DNA of 64,000 bases. It comes from Cellulomonas_A sp047229345. Its GTDB lineage: Bacteria > Actinomycetota > Actinomycetes > Actinomycetales > Cellulomonadaceae. The notes beneath the pieces were generated by a model that searched no databases, was not told the DNA's origin, and saw nothing but the letters and a program-made list of their open reading frames with translations. The position numbers were made by a program, and so were the translations under genes. Shown here in pieces: positions 41,014 through 49,361 of this stretch. The first letter of the stretch is position 1, and every line of letters begins with the position of its first letter. The stretch is from positions 1-64,000 of the forward strand of contig NZ_JBFTER010000013.1 in assembly GCF_047229345.1 (NCBI RefSeq). The letters are read 5' to 3'.

Positions 41014-42237
41014 TCAGCTCGTGCGCTCGAGCACCATCGCCATCCCCTGGCCGCCGCCGACGCACATCGTCTCGAGCCCGAGCGTCCCGTCGCGCTCCTG
41101 CAGGCCGTGCAGCAGCGTGCTCGTGATCCGGGCGCCGGTCATGCCGAACGGGTGGCCGACGGCGATCGCGCCGCCGTGCACGTTGAGCCGGTCGAGGTCC
41201 ACGCCGAGCTCGCGCGCGGACGGCAGGACCTGCGCGGCGAACGCCTCGTTGAGCTCGACGAGGTCGAGGTCGCCGATCGACAGGCCCGCGAGCGCGAGCG
41301 CCCGCCGGCTCGCCTCGACCGGGCCGAGGCCCATGACCTCCGGCGACAGCGCGCTCACCCCGGTCGAGACGATGCGGGCGAGCGGCGTCAGGCCGAGCTC
41401 GTCGACGACCCGGTCGCTGACCACGACGACCGCGGCGGCGCCGTCGTTGAGCGGGCAGCAGTTGCCCGCGGTCACGGTGCCGTCCGGCCGGAAGACGGGG
41501 TCGAGGGCGGCGAGCGCCTCGACGGTGACGCCCCCGCGGGGACCGTCGTCCCGCGACACGACCGTGCCGTCCGCGAGCGTGACCGGCGTGATGTCGCGCT
41601 CCCAGAAGCCGCTCGCGATCGCCGCCTCCGCGCGGTTCTGGCTCGACGCGGCGTACTCGTCCTGGTCGCGGCGGGTCGTGCCGGTGCGCTGCGCGACGTT
41701 CTCGGCCGTCTGGCCCATCGCGACGTAGACGTCGGGCAGCTCGCCGTCGTCACGCGGGTCGTGCCACGTGCTGCCGCCCTTCGCGGACCGGGCCGTGCGC
41801 TCGACGGCCTCCGCGAACACCGGGTTGGTGAGGTCCTCGCCGGGGATGAAGTCGCTCGACCCGCGCGCGGCGTGGCTGACCGACTCGACGCCCGCGGACA
41901 CGAAGACGTCGCCCTCGCCGGCCTTGATCGCGTGGAACGCCATGCGCGTGGTCTGCAGGCTCGACGAGCAGTACCGGTTCACGGTCGCGCCGGGCACGGT
42001 GTCGAGCCCGAGCAGCACCGCGACGACCCGCGCCATGTTCATGCCCTGCTCGCCGCCGGGCATGCCGCAGCCGAGCAGGAGGTCGTCGACGCGTGCCGGG
42101 TCGAGCGCCGGCACCTGGTCGAGCGCGGCGCGGACCATCGCCGCGGCGAGGTCGTCGGGGCGCAGGCTGCGCAGCGAGCCCTTGAACGCGCGGCCGATGG
42201 GTGAGCGGGCGGTGGCGACGACGTAGGCCTCGGGCAT
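41014..42237 (-). CDS. Acetyl-CoA acetyltransferase (thiolase)
   Basis: A 407-residue thiolase. Nucleophile Cys90 lies in GATVNRYCSSSLQ; the second site GGAIAVGHPFGMTGARI and the third CVGGGQGMAM are intact, so it should be active in fatty-acid beta-oxidation or the reverse. Starts PEAYVVATARSPIGRAFKGSL. It lies 107 bp downstream of an acyl-CoA dehydrogenase in the same direction, probably one operon. Confidence 0.93.
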   Translation of the reverse strand: MPEAYVVATARSPIGRAFKGSLRSLRPDDLAAAMVRAALDQVPALDPARVDDLLLGCGMPGGEQGMNMARVVAVLLGLDTVPGATVNRYCSSSLQTTRMAFHAIKAGEGDVFVSAGVESVSHAARGSSDFIPGEDLTNPVFAEAVERTARSAKGGSTWHDPRDDGELPDVYVAMGQTAENVAQRTGTTRRDQDEYAASSQNRAEAAIASGFWERDITPVTLADGTVVSRDDGPRGGVTVEALAALDPVFRPDGTVTAGNCCPLNDGAAAVVVVSDRVVDELGLTPLARIVSTGVSALSPEVMGLGPVEASRRALALAGLSIGDLDLVELNEAFAAQVLPSARELGVDLDRLNVHGGAIAVGHPFGMTGARITSTLLHGLQERDGTLGLETMCVGGGQGMAMVLERTS

Positions 42238-42344
42238 GGCGGGCGGTCCTCTCGTGGGTGACGACGGTGCGGACGGGCGGTGGCGGGCTCCGACGGTGGG
42301 TGGTGCGGGCGCCAGGAGGCCCCGGGCTGCGCGGTGCGGGCCGG

Positions 42345-43685
42345 TCAGACGAACGCGCCGACCCCCGTGATCGCGCGGCCGACGATGAGGTTGTTCATGT
42401 CGCGCGTGCCCTCGAACGAGTAGACGGCCTCGGCGTCGGCGAAGAACTTCGCGACCCCGTGGTCGAGCACGATGCCGTTGCCGCCGAGCAGCTCGCGGCA
42501 CCACGCGACGGTCTCGCGCATGCGGCTCGTCGCGAACCCCTTGGCGAGCGCGGCGTGCTCGTCGCCCTGGCGGCCCTGGTCCTGGAGGCGCGACACCTGC
42601 AGGCACAGCGCGATGCTCGCGGTGATGTTGCCGAGGCACTGGGCCAGGCGGTCCTGCACGAGCTGGAACGACGCGAGCGGCCGGCCGAACTGCTGACGCT
42701 CGCCGACGTACCGCACCGCCGCCTCGTACGCGCCGACCGAGACGCCGACGGCCTGCCAGGCGACCTCGGCGCGCGTGAGCCGCAGCACGAGCGCGACCTC
42801 GCGGAACGAGTGGATGTTCGGCAGCCGGTCGGCCTCGTCGACGCGGACGCCGTCGAGCGTGATGTCGGCGTTCTGCACGATCCGCAGCGCCTGCTTGCGC
42901 TCGATCTTCGTGGTCGTGAAGCCGGGGGTCCCGCGGCGCACGAGGAAGCCCTTGACCTGGTTGTCGGCGACGTCGCGCGCCCAGATGACGACGACGTCGG
43001 CGAACGTCGCGTTCCCGATCCAGCGCTTGGCGCCGTTCAGCACCCAGGTGTCGCCGTGGCGCTCGGCGGTCGTGCGCAGCCCCTTGGAGGAGTCGGAGCC
43101 GGAGAGCGGCTCGGTGAGGCCGAACGCGCCGATGAGCTCGCCGCGGCCCATGGGCGGCAGCCACTGCGCGCGCTGCTCGGGCGACCCGCCGATCGCGATC
43201 GAGCTCATCGCGAGCCCGCTCTGCACCCCGACGAACGTGGCCGTGGACGGGTCGACCCGGCCGAGCTCGAGCGCCGCCCAGCCGCGCCACACGGCGCTGT
43301 TCTCGAACCGCTGCGTCTCGGGCCAGCTCGCGCCGAACATCCCGAGCTCGGCGAGCCCCGGGATGATCTGCGTCGGGAACTCGGCGCGGTCCCAGTAGTC
43401 GGTCGCGATCGGCCGGACCTCGCGCTCCATGAAGTCGCGCAGGCGCAGCGACGCCTCGAGCTCGACCGGGGTGAGCGCGTCCTGGAACGCGTAGAAGTCG
43501 GCGGCGAGGCGGTCGGTGCCGGGCACGACGTACGCGCCGGCGGCGGGTTCGGCCGGCCCGGTCGCGGCGCCGTCCGTCGTGGCGGTCCCCGCCTCGACAC
43601 CGTCGACGACGGCGCCCTCGACCGTGGCGGCGTCGGCCGCGGTGCTGTCCGTGGCGGCGTGGTCCGTCGTGGCGGTGTCGGTCAT
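42345..43685 (-). CDS. Acyl-CoA dehydrogenase, glutaryl-CoA-dehydrogenase-like
   Basis: A 446-residue FAD enzyme. Conserved blocks: LGMFGASWPETQRF, AFGLTEPLSGSDSSKGLRTTAERHGDTWVLNGAKRWIGNA, RQQFGRPLASFQLVQDRLAQCLGNI, and the catalytic YSFEGTRDMNNLIVGRAITG with base Glu425, the pattern of glutaryl-CoA dehydrogenase. The first ~50 residues are a low-complexity Thr/Ala/Asp/Val tail absent from usual members; whether translation really starts at 43685 or further in is open. Divergent from the QsdR-like regulator across a 30-bp palindrome. Confidence 0.9.
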   Translation of the reverse strand: MTDTATTDHAATDSTAADAATVEGAVVDGVEAGTATTDGAATGPAEPAAGAYVVPGTDRLAADFYAFQDALTPVELEASLRLRDFMEREVRPIATDYWDRAEFPTQIIPGLAELGMFGASWPETQRFENSAVWRGWAALELGRVDPSTATFVGVQSGLAMSSIAIGGSPEQRAQWLPPMGRGELIGAFGLTEPLSGSDSSKGLRTTAERHGDTWVLNGAKRWIGNATFADVVVIWARDVADNQVKGFLVRRGTPGFTTTKIERKQALRIVQNADITLDGVRVDEADRLPNIHSFREVALVLRLTRAEVAWQAVGVSVGAYEAAVRYVGERQQFGRPLASFQLVQDRLAQCLGNITASIALCLQVSRLQDQGRQGDEHAALAKGFATSRMRETVAWCRELLGGNGIVLDHGVAKFFADAEAVYSFEGTRDMNNLIVGRAITGVGAFV

Positions 43686-43748
43686 CTCGGCCCTCGATCG
43701 TCGTCGATCGGCGCGCTGCGCCCCGGTGCGCACGCGTCCCGCCGCCAG

Positions 43749-43778
43749 GGTTGCATCATTCGCGAGAATGTTGCAACC
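43749..43778. promoter_or_regulatory. 30-bp palindromic operator in the acyl-CoA dehydrogenase / TetR divergent promoter
   Basis: GGTTGCA-CATTC ... GAATG-TGCAACC is nearly perfectly symmetric (two mismatched pairs). TTGCAA at 43771-43776 inside it can be the -35 for a -10 TAGAGT (43796-43801), which lies 7 bases before the TetR ATG, so binding would block the regulator's own promoter. Confidence 0.75.
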
Positions 43779-43808
43779 CCCTCGGCGACCGGGGTTAGAG
43801 TGCGGCGC

Positions 43809-44459
43809 ATGACGCTCCCCACGCACCGGAGCACGCTCGCGCGGGTCGGCACCGCGGTCGCGCCGTCCTGGCTGTCCGAGCGCCTCGAGGACGGCGCGCA
43901 CGAGGACGCCGTCCGGGCGTTCCGGTTCGCGCGCGAGACGTTCATCGCCGGCGAGCGCATCGACATGGGCCGGCTCGCGACCCGCCTCGGTGTCGACCGC
44001 ACGTCGCTGTTCCGCTGGGTCGGCAACCGCGACGCGCTGCTGTCCGAGGTCCTGTGGTCGCTCGCCGTCCCGACGCTCGAGCAGGCCGATGCCGCGACGC
44101 ACGGCCGCTCCGGCGCCGACCGGGTCGTCGCGATCCTCACCTCGTTCGCGCACGACCTCATCACCGCCGACTACTTCCGGTCGTTCCTGCGCCGCGAACC
44201 GGCGCGGGCCCTGCGCCTGCTGACGACCAACGGCAGCGAGATCCAGCGCCGCTACGTCGCCGTCGTCGAGCAGCTCGTCCGCCAGGAGCTCGGCGACCGG
44301 CCGTTCGGGCGCGACATCGCCCCGGGTGACCTCGCCTACCTGCTCGTGCGGGTCTCGGAGTCGTTCACGTACGCCGACCTGATCACGGGCGACGCACCGA
44401 GCGCCGAGCGCGCCCGCGCCGCGTTCGACCTGGTCCTGCGCCCCGAGGAGCCCCGATGA
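43809..44459 (+). CDS. TetR-family regulator, QsdR-like
   Basis: A 216-residue TetR protein of the QsdR branch: DAVRAFRFARETFIAGERIDMGRLATRLGVDRTSLFRWVGNRDALLSEVLWSLA forms the HTH, and FRSFLRREPARALRLLTTNGSEIQRRYVAVVEQLVRQEL the ligand domain. QsdR controls gamma-lactone degradation in Rhodococcus; here the divergent acyl-CoA dehydrogenase and the co-transcribed thioesterase suggest an acyl-CoA or lactone ligand. Leaderless promoter (TAGAGT, 7 bases before ATG). Confidence 0.88.
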   Translation: MTLPTHRSTLARVGTAVAPSWLSERLEDGAHEDAVRAFRFARETFIAGERIDMGRLATRLGVDRTSLFRWVGNRDALLSEVLWSLAVPTLEQADAATHGRSGADRVVAILTSFAHDLITADYFRSFLRREPARALRLLTTNGSEIQRRYVAVVEQLVRQELGDRPFGRDIAPGDLAYLLVRVSESFTYADLITGDAPSAERARAAFDLVLRPEEPR

Positions 44460-44866
44460 CCTACGGCCACCGCGCGCCGTTCCCGACCCGCTGGAACGAC
44501 AACGACCAGTACGGGCACGTCAACAACACCGTCTACTACGAGGCGATGGACACGACGGTGAACGTCTGGATGATCGGCGCCGGGCTCGACCCCCTCGGCG
44601 GCGACCGGATCGCGCTGTGCGTGTCGTCGTCGTGCGACTTCCGGGCGCCGGCGTCGTTCCCGGAGCCGCTGGCGGTCGGCCTGCGCGCCGGGCGGGTAGG
44701 GACGACGAGCGTCACGTGGGAGCTCGGCATCCTGCGCGCGGACGAGCCGGAGCCGATCGCGACCGGCCGGTTCGTGCACGTGTTCGTCGACCGGGACTCG
44801 CGCCGCCCGGCGCCGATCCCCGAGCCGATCCGGGCAGCGATCGAGCGGGAGCTCGTGGTCCGATGA
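44456..44866 (+). CDS. Acyl-CoA thioesterase (4HBT hotdog)
   Basis: A 136-residue 4-hydroxybenzoyl-CoA-thioesterase-like protein: PTRWNDNDQYGHVNNTVYYEAMDTTVNVWM, with the catalytic Asp in the NDQYGHVNN motif, then SSSCDFRAPASFPEPLAVGLRAGRVG. It overlaps the regulator stop (ATGA) and the next start (ATGA). Confidence 0.93.
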   Translation: MTYGHRAPFPTRWNDNDQYGHVNNTVYYEAMDTTVNVWMIGAGLDPLGGDRIALCVSSSCDFRAPASFPEPLAVGLRAGRVGTTSVTWELGILRADEPEPIATGRFVHVFVDRDSRRPAPIPEPIRAAIERELVVR

Positions 44867-45219
44867 CGACGCCCGCCGACCACGACGCGTACATCGCCGC
44901 GGCACCCGAGCCCTTCCGGCCCGCGCTGACGCACCTGCGCGCGCTCCTGGCGCGGACCCTGCCGGACGCGGAGGAGATCGTGGCGTACGACATGCCCGGG
45001 TTCAGGGTCGACGGCGCGGTCGTCGCGAGCTATGCGGCGTTCAGCAGGCAGTGCGGGCTGTACGTCCTCCCGGGCGCCATCACGGCTCACGCCGGGGAGA
45101 TCGCGGCCGCCGGCCTGAAGGCGACCAAGACCGGCATCACCTTCTCGCCGCGCAGGCCGATCCCCGACGACCTGGTCGAACGGCTGGCGCGGACGTCGCG
45201 GGAGGACGCCGGGGCCTGA
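44863..45219 (+). CDS. DUF1801-family protein
   Basis: A 118-residue YdhG/DUF1801 protein: HDAYIAAAPEPFRPALTHLRALLARTLPDAEEIVAYDMPGFRVDGAVVASYAAFSRQCGLYVLPGAI and the ending KTGITFSPRRPIPDDLVERLARTS. The fold is related to frataxin-like 'iron chaperone' annotations, but its function is not established. Third gene of the QsdR operon by overlap. Confidence 0.85.
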   Translation: MTTPADHDAYIAAAPEPFRPALTHLRALLARTLPDAEEIVAYDMPGFRVDGAVVASYAAFSRQCGLYVLPGAITAHAGEIAAAGLKATKTGITFSPRRPIPDDLVERLARTSREDAGA

Positions 45220-45351
45220 GGCCTGCACCTGCTCCCTCACCCCGGTCCACCAGATGAGTCGGACGACAGGGGTGGCGCAGGCCGCACAACTGCGTCTACC
45301 GTAAACCGTATCCGGCGGACGCAGAGGTTCGCCCCACTGAGAGGACGACTC

Positions 45352-45909
45352 ATGCGCACCACCGTCGCCGCCGTGTACGCCTCGCTCGACGGGGTCATCG
45401 ACCACCCCGAGAAGTGGTCGCTCCCGTACTTCAACGAGCAGGCCGCGGCGTACCAGACCGACCTGGTGAGCCGAAGCGACGTCCTGCTGCAGGGCCGGAG
45501 GACGTACGAGGGGTTCGCCCCGTACTGGAACGCCCCGTCGGACGACGCCTACAACCACCGGATGTACGAGATCCCGAAGGTCCTCGTCTCGCGGACGCAG
45601 ACCGAGGGCACCTGGCACAACACCACCACGGTCGCCGACGACCCGGTCGCCGCCGTCGAGAAGCTCCGGATCGACGGCGACGGCCACATCCTGACCTACG
45701 GCTTCGGGTCGATCGCGTACGCGCTGGCGGAGGCCGGCCTGCTCGACGAGGTGCACTTCTGGGTGCACCCCGTCCTGGCCCGGACCGCGGACCGTGAGGA
45801 CCTGCTGTTCAGCCCGGCGGACGCGCTCGTCCGCTTCGCACACGCCGGGACGACCACGCTCGACACCGGCGTCACGATCCTGCGGCTCGTCGCGGAGCCA
45901 CGTGCCTGA
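45352..45909 (+). CDS. Dihydrofolate reductase-like (RibD C-terminal) protein
   Basis: A 185-residue RibD_C-fold protein: TTVAAVYASLDGVIDHPEKWSLPYFNEQAAAYQTDLVSRSDVLLQGRRTYEGFAPYW, PKVLVSRTQTEGTW, and HILTYGFGSIAYALAEAGLLDEVHFWVHPVLA. Such proteins bind NADPH; the substrate is rarely known. GAGAGGA precedes the ATG. The next gene, a TetR regulator, starts within its last codons (8-base overlap). A paralog lies at 60987. Confidence 0.88.
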   Translation: MRTTVAAVYASLDGVIDHPEKWSLPYFNEQAAAYQTDLVSRSDVLLQGRRTYEGFAPYWNAPSDDAYNHRMYEIPKVLVSRTQTEGTWHNTTTVADDPVAAVEKLRIDGDGHILTYGFGSIAYALAEAGLLDEVHFWVHPVLARTADREDLLFSPADALVRFAHAGTTTLDTGVTILRLVAEPRA

Positions 45910-46645
45910 CGGGTCCGACGACGCCCCCAGGGCGCCGCACGAGGGCCTCGCGCGGCTGCTCTGGGGCGAGCCCGTCGTCCCGGCGCGCGGTCCGCGACCC
46001 TCGCTCGACCTGGCCCGGATCGCCGTCGAGACGATCGCCGTGGCGGACGCCGACGGCCTGCACGCCGTCTCGATGCAGAAGGTCGCGGACCGCCTCGGGG
46101 TCTCGAAGATGGCGCTGTACCGGTACGTCGGCAGCAAGGACGAGCTCGTCGCCGTCGCGGTCGAGCAGGCCGTCGGCGTGCCTCCCGAGGTGGACGTGGA
46201 CGACGACTGGCGGGCGGCCGTCGTGGCGTGGGCGGCCGACCTCCGGGAGACCTGGCTCGCGCACCCGTGGCTCCCGGCCGCGACCGTCGGCAACCGCCTG
46301 ATGGGGCCGCGCGAGATCGCGTGGAGCGAGGCTGCCGCGGGAGCGCTCGAGGGCAGCGGGCTGACCGGGGACGCGCTCCGGGCGGTCATCACGCTCCTCT
46401 TCTCGCACACGCGGTCGACGCTCTCGCGCGAGCTCGCCGGGACGCAGTACTGGACGACAGCCGACGACGTCGGGGCGGAGATGCGCTCGCTGCTGCGCGA
46501 GAGCGGCGCTGCGTTCCCGCGGATCCGCGCGGCGGAGGCCGCCGGCGTCGCCGGGTTCGACGCGTGGCGCTTCGGTCTCGACGTGATCCTCGACGGCATC
46601 GGGGCGCGGGTGCGTGGCACGGAGGAGCACGCCTCCGACCACTGA
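45902..46645 (+). CDS. TetR-family regulator with TetR_C-type domain
   Basis: A 247-residue regulator of the tetracycline-repressor-like class: RIAVETIAVADADGLHAVSMQKVADRLGVSKMALYRYVGSKDELVAVAVEQ is the HTH at about residue 40-90, and the rest (ADLRETWLAHPWLPAATVGNRLMGPREIAWSEAAAGALEGSGL) matches the TetR_C drug-binding domain. The GTG start overlaps the RibD-like gene, so both are co-translated and it probably regulates that operon. Confidence 0.87.
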   Translation: MPDGSDDAPRAPHEGLARLLWGEPVVPARGPRPSLDLARIAVETIAVADADGLHAVSMQKVADRLGVSKMALYRYVGSKDELVAVAVEQAVGVPPEVDVDDDWRAAVVAWAADLRETWLAHPWLPAATVGNRLMGPREIAWSEAAAGALEGSGLTGDALRAVITLLFSHTRSTLSRELAGTQYWTTADDVGAEMRSLLRESGAAFPRIRAAEAAGVAGFDAWRFGLDVILDGIGARVRGTEEHASDH

Positions 46646-46656
46646 GCCCCCGGAGC

Positions 46657-46695
46657 GGGGCGGCGCGGGGCGGAGCGGGGCGGGGCGGCGCGGGG
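46657..46695 (+). other. G-quadruplex-capable run upstream of an acyl-CoA operon
   Basis: Five GGGG runs (46657, 46667, 46677, 46682, 46692) with loops of 6, 6, 1 and 6 bases satisfy the usual G4 rule. It lies about 30 bp upstream of the operator at 46724. It may equally be a simple GC-repeat. Confidence 0.5.
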
Positions 46696-46723
46696 CGAGG
46701 TTGGCGCTGCGCGGCGGACCTCC

Positions 46724-46745
46724 GCATACCGACTGTCCGGTATGC
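46724..46745. promoter_or_regulatory. Palindromic operator, CATACCG-N6-CGGTATG type (site 2)
   Basis: GCATACCG-ACTGTC-CGGTATGC is a perfect inverted repeat with 8-base arms. The centre differs by one base from site 1 at 35606 read on the opposite strand. TATGCT at 46741-46746 overlaps its right arm and is a good -10, so binding would repress. Confidence 0.75.
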
Positions 46746-46746
46746 T

Positions 46747-46778
46747 GCTCGGGACGGGCATCGGCGCCCGTCCCGAGC
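46747..46778 (+). promoter_or_regulatory. Perfect 5'-leader hairpin before the phosphotransferase gene
   Basis: GCTCGGGACGGGC-ATCGGC-GCCCGTCCCGAGC is a 13-bp perfect stem with a 6-base loop, directly downstream of the -10 and directly upstream of GGAGGT (46781) and the ATG (46795). It could shield or expose the ribosome site, protect the 5' end, or be a second dimer operator. Confidence 0.6.
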
Positions 46779-46794
46779 ACGGAGGTGGCAGCGC

Positions 46795-47988
46795 ATGACG
46801 CAGCCGGTCCCGGACACTGCCGCCACGGCGGTCCCCGCGCTGCCCCGACCCCCTGCCGCACCACGCTCCCCGGAGCCGCCGACCATGGCCGCGGGCCGCA
46901 CGGAGGACGTCGCACCCGCGGACCTCCCCGTGGAACCCTCCGCACCGCCGCTCCCCGGTCTCGACGTCGCCCGCCTCGACTCCTGGCTCCGCCGCACGCA
47001 CCCCCACCTCGCGACCGACGAGCCGCTGCGCGCGACCCTGTTCGCGGGCGGCCGCAGCAACCTCACGTACCGGGTCGACGGCGCGCGCGTCCCGCTGGTG
47101 CTGCGCCGCCCGCCGCTCGGCCACGTGCAGGAGACCGCGCACGACATGGCCCGCGAGCACCGCGTGATCCACGCGCTCGGAAGCACCCGCGTCCCGGTTC
47201 CCGCGACCGTCGACCTCGTCGAGGACACCGACGGCAGCGCCGGGACCGGGACGCCGTTCTTCGTCATGGAGCGCGTCGAGGGCGAGGCGATCTCCGACCC
47301 CGCGCAGAACGCCGCCTACTCCCCCGCCGAGCTCCGGGCCGTGAGCCTCGAGCTCGCCGAGCTGCTCGCCGAGCTGCACGCCCTCGACCCCGCGTCGGTC
47401 GGGCTCGCGGACCTCGGCCGCGCCGACGGCTACCTCGGCCGGCAGCTGCACCGCTGGGGCCGGCAGTACGACGGCTCCCGCTCGCGCGACCTCCCGGCGC
47501 TCGACGCGCTGCAGGAGCGCCTGCGCGAGCACGTCCCCGAGACCGCGCGGACGGGGCTCGTGCACGGTGACTACCGGCTCGACAACGCGCTCGTCGCCCG
47601 GGCGGGCGGCGTGCACGTCGCCGCCGTGCTCGACTGGGAGATGGCCACCCTGGGCGACGCCGCCGTCGACCTCGGGATGCTCGGCCTGTACTGGGACATC
47701 CGCCGGATAGCGCCGCCCGACGGCCTGACCGCGAGCGCCGTCGACCCCGCCGCCGGCTACCCGGACTTCGCCGAGCTCGCCGACGCGTACGCCGTGCGGC
47801 TCGGCTCGTCGGTCCCGGAGCTGTCCTGGTACCGCGCGTTCGCCGCGTACAAGCTCGCGGTGATCCTCGAGGGCGTGCACTTCCGGTTCCGCGCGGGCGA
47901 GACCGTGGGCGAGGGCTTCGACGCGATCGGCGCGATGGTCCTCCCGCTGGCCGACGAGGGCCTCGCGCGCCTCGACGGCGCGAGCTGA
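46795..47988 (+). CDS. Phosphotransferase-family protein (FadE36/ACAD10-like)
   Basis: A 397-residue APH-fold kinase of the type found with acyl-CoA dehydrogenases. ATP-binding GGRSNLTYRVDG near 84-95, catalytic LVHGDYRLDNALV (HGDxxxxN) near 257-269 and metal LDWEMATLGDAAVDLG. About 60 residues of Ala/Pro-rich sequence precede the kinase domain. Relatives phosphorylate a hydroxyacyl-CoA as a step in catabolism. First of a three-gene operon with an acyl-CoA dehydrogenase (11 bp on) and an acyl-CoA ligase. Confidence 0.9.
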   Translation: MTQPVPDTAATAVPALPRPPAAPRSPEPPTMAAGRTEDVAPADLPVEPSAPPLPGLDVARLDSWLRRTHPHLATDEPLRATLFAGGRSNLTYRVDGARVPLVLRRPPLGHVQETAHDMAREHRVIHALGSTRVPVPATVDLVEDTDGSAGTGTPFFVMERVEGEAISDPAQNAAYSPAELRAVSLELAELLAELHALDPASVGLADLGRADGYLGRQLHRWGRQYDGSRSRDLPALDALQERLREHVPETARTGLVHGDYRLDNALVARAGGVHVAAVLDWEMATLGDAAVDLGMLGLYWDIRRIAPPDGLTASAVDPAAGYPDFAELADAYAVRLGSSVPELSWYRAFAAYKLAVILEGVHFRFRAGETVGEGFDAIGAMVLPLADEGLARLDGAS

Positions 47989-47998
47989 GGGGGCGGAC

Positions 47999-49210
47999 GT
48001 GGACTTCGCGTACGACGAGCGGACCCGGGACGTGCTCGCGCGCACGCGCACGTTCCTCGACGAGCACGTCCTGCCCGCCGAGCCGGTGCTCGACGCGCAG
48101 GTCGCCGCGACGCCCGACGAGTGGGGCCCGCGCCCGGTGGTCCGCGAGCTCCAGGAGGTCGCGCGGGCGCAGGGCCTGTGGAACCTGTTCCTGCCGGGGC
48201 CGCGCGGTGCCGGGCTGACGAACCTGCAGTACGCGCCCGTCGCCGAGGCGCTCGGCCGCAGCCCCCGCCTGGGTCCGGTCGCGACCAACTGCGCGGCGCC
48301 CGACACCGGCAACATGGAGCTCCTCGCCGAGTTCGGCACCCCCGAGCAGCAGGAGCGCTGGCTCGAGCCGCTGCTGGCCGCGCGGACCCGCTCGGCGTTC
48401 TGCATGACCGAGCCCGGCGCCGCGTCGTCGGACGCCACGCAGATCGCGACCCGCATCCGCCGCGACGGCGACCACCTCGTCGTCACGGGCCGCAAGTGGT
48501 GGTCGACCGGCGCGATGAACCCCGACGCGACGCTGCTCGTCGTGATGGGCGCGACCGACCCCGACGCGCCGCGGCACCGGCAGCAGAGCATGGTGCTCGT
48601 CCCGCGCGACACCCCGGGCGTGCGTGTCGTGCGCCCGCTGACCGTGCTCGGCTACGACGACCGGGACCACGGCGGGCACGCCGAGATCGCCTTCGAGGAC
48701 GTGCGCGTCCCCGCGTCGGCGCTGCTCGGCGGGGAGGGCGACGGGTTCGCGATCGCGCAGGCCCGGCTCGGGCCGGGGCGCATCCACCACTGCATGCGCG
48801 CGCTCGGCATGGCGGAGCGGGCGCTCGACCTGGTCCGCGAGCGCGCCGCGTCCCGCTCGCCGTTCGGGCGGCCGCTCGCCGAGCAGGGCGTCGTCCGGGA
48901 GTGGGCCGCGGAGTCGCGCATCCAGGTCGAGGCGCTGCGCCTGCTCGTGCTCAAGACGGCCTGGCTCATGGACACGGTCGGCAACCGCGCGGCGATGACC
49001 GAGATCCAGGCGATCAAGATCGCGGTCCCGCGCGCGGTGCAGCAGGTCGTGGACCGCGCTATCCAGGTGTTCGGCGCGGCCGGGCTCTCCGACGACCAGC
49101 CGCTCGCCGCGATGTACGCCGCGGCCCGGTCGCTGCGGATCGCCGACGGGCCCGACGAGGTCCACCTCTCCTCGCTCGGGAAGGCGGAGCTCCGACCACG
49201 CCCGACGTGA
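47999..49210 (+). CDS. Acyl-CoA dehydrogenase (FadE-type, phosphotransferase-linked)
   Basis: A 403-residue FAD enzyme: DFAYDERTRDVLARTRTFLDEHVLPAE, LWNLFLPGPRGAGLTNLQYAPVAEALGRS, FCMTEPGAASSDATQIATRIRRDGDHLVVTGRKWWSTGAMNP, HHCMRALGMAERALDLVRERA, and IQVFGAAGLSDDQPLAAMYAAARSLRIADGPDEVH. This is the ACAD10/11-like branch, in line with the upstream phosphotransferase. The two probably act in sequence on 4-hydroxyacyl-CoA-type substrates (inference from the family). GTG start. Confidence 0.92.
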   Translation: MDFAYDERTRDVLARTRTFLDEHVLPAEPVLDAQVAATPDEWGPRPVVRELQEVARAQGLWNLFLPGPRGAGLTNLQYAPVAEALGRSPRLGPVATNCAAPDTGNMELLAEFGTPEQQERWLEPLLAARTRSAFCMTEPGAASSDATQIATRIRRDGDHLVVTGRKWWSTGAMNPDATLLVVMGATDPDAPRHRQQSMVLVPRDTPGVRVVRPLTVLGYDDRDHGGHAEIAFEDVRVPASALLGGEGDGFAIAQARLGPGRIHHCMRALGMAERALDLVRERAASRSPFGRPLAEQGVVREWAAESRIQVEALRLLVLKTAWLMDTVGNRAAMTEIQAIKIAVPRAVQQVVDRAIQVFGAAGLSDDQPLAAMYAAARSLRIADGPDEVHLSSLGKAELRPRPT

Positions 49211-49238
49211 CGCCGCCGACGGCACGCCGCTCCGCTCC

Positions 49239-49312
49239 ACCCCCCACCGCACCGCCCGCCCCACCGCACCGCACCGCACCGCTCGTCCCGCACCGCACCG
49301 CTCGCCCCGCAC
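49239..49312. repeat. Short-period CACCG-rich tandem repeat between operon genes
   Basis: The spacer between the dehydrogenase and the ligase consists largely of imperfect CACCG/CCGCAC units. No gene or hairpin is evident. It may vary in length between strains. Confidence 0.55.
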
Positions 49313-49361
49313 TCCCCCGCCGAAGTCACGCCGCAGTCACCGCACGCGAAGGGACCCCGAG

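Noticed and set aside
41014..43290. A 758-residue fusion of acyl-CoA dehydrogenase tail and thiolase
   Set aside because: The part before 42237 is an out-of-frame reading of the dehydrogenase; the thiolase starts cleanly at 42237.
46795..46800. Upstream extension of the phosphotransferase frame to 46228
   Set aside because: That part overlaps the TetR gene in another frame; the ATG at 46795 has GGAGGT at the right distance.
49239..49312. Small RNA or attenuator between operon genes
   Set aside because: Only short-period CACCG repeats; no stable stem or promoter seen.
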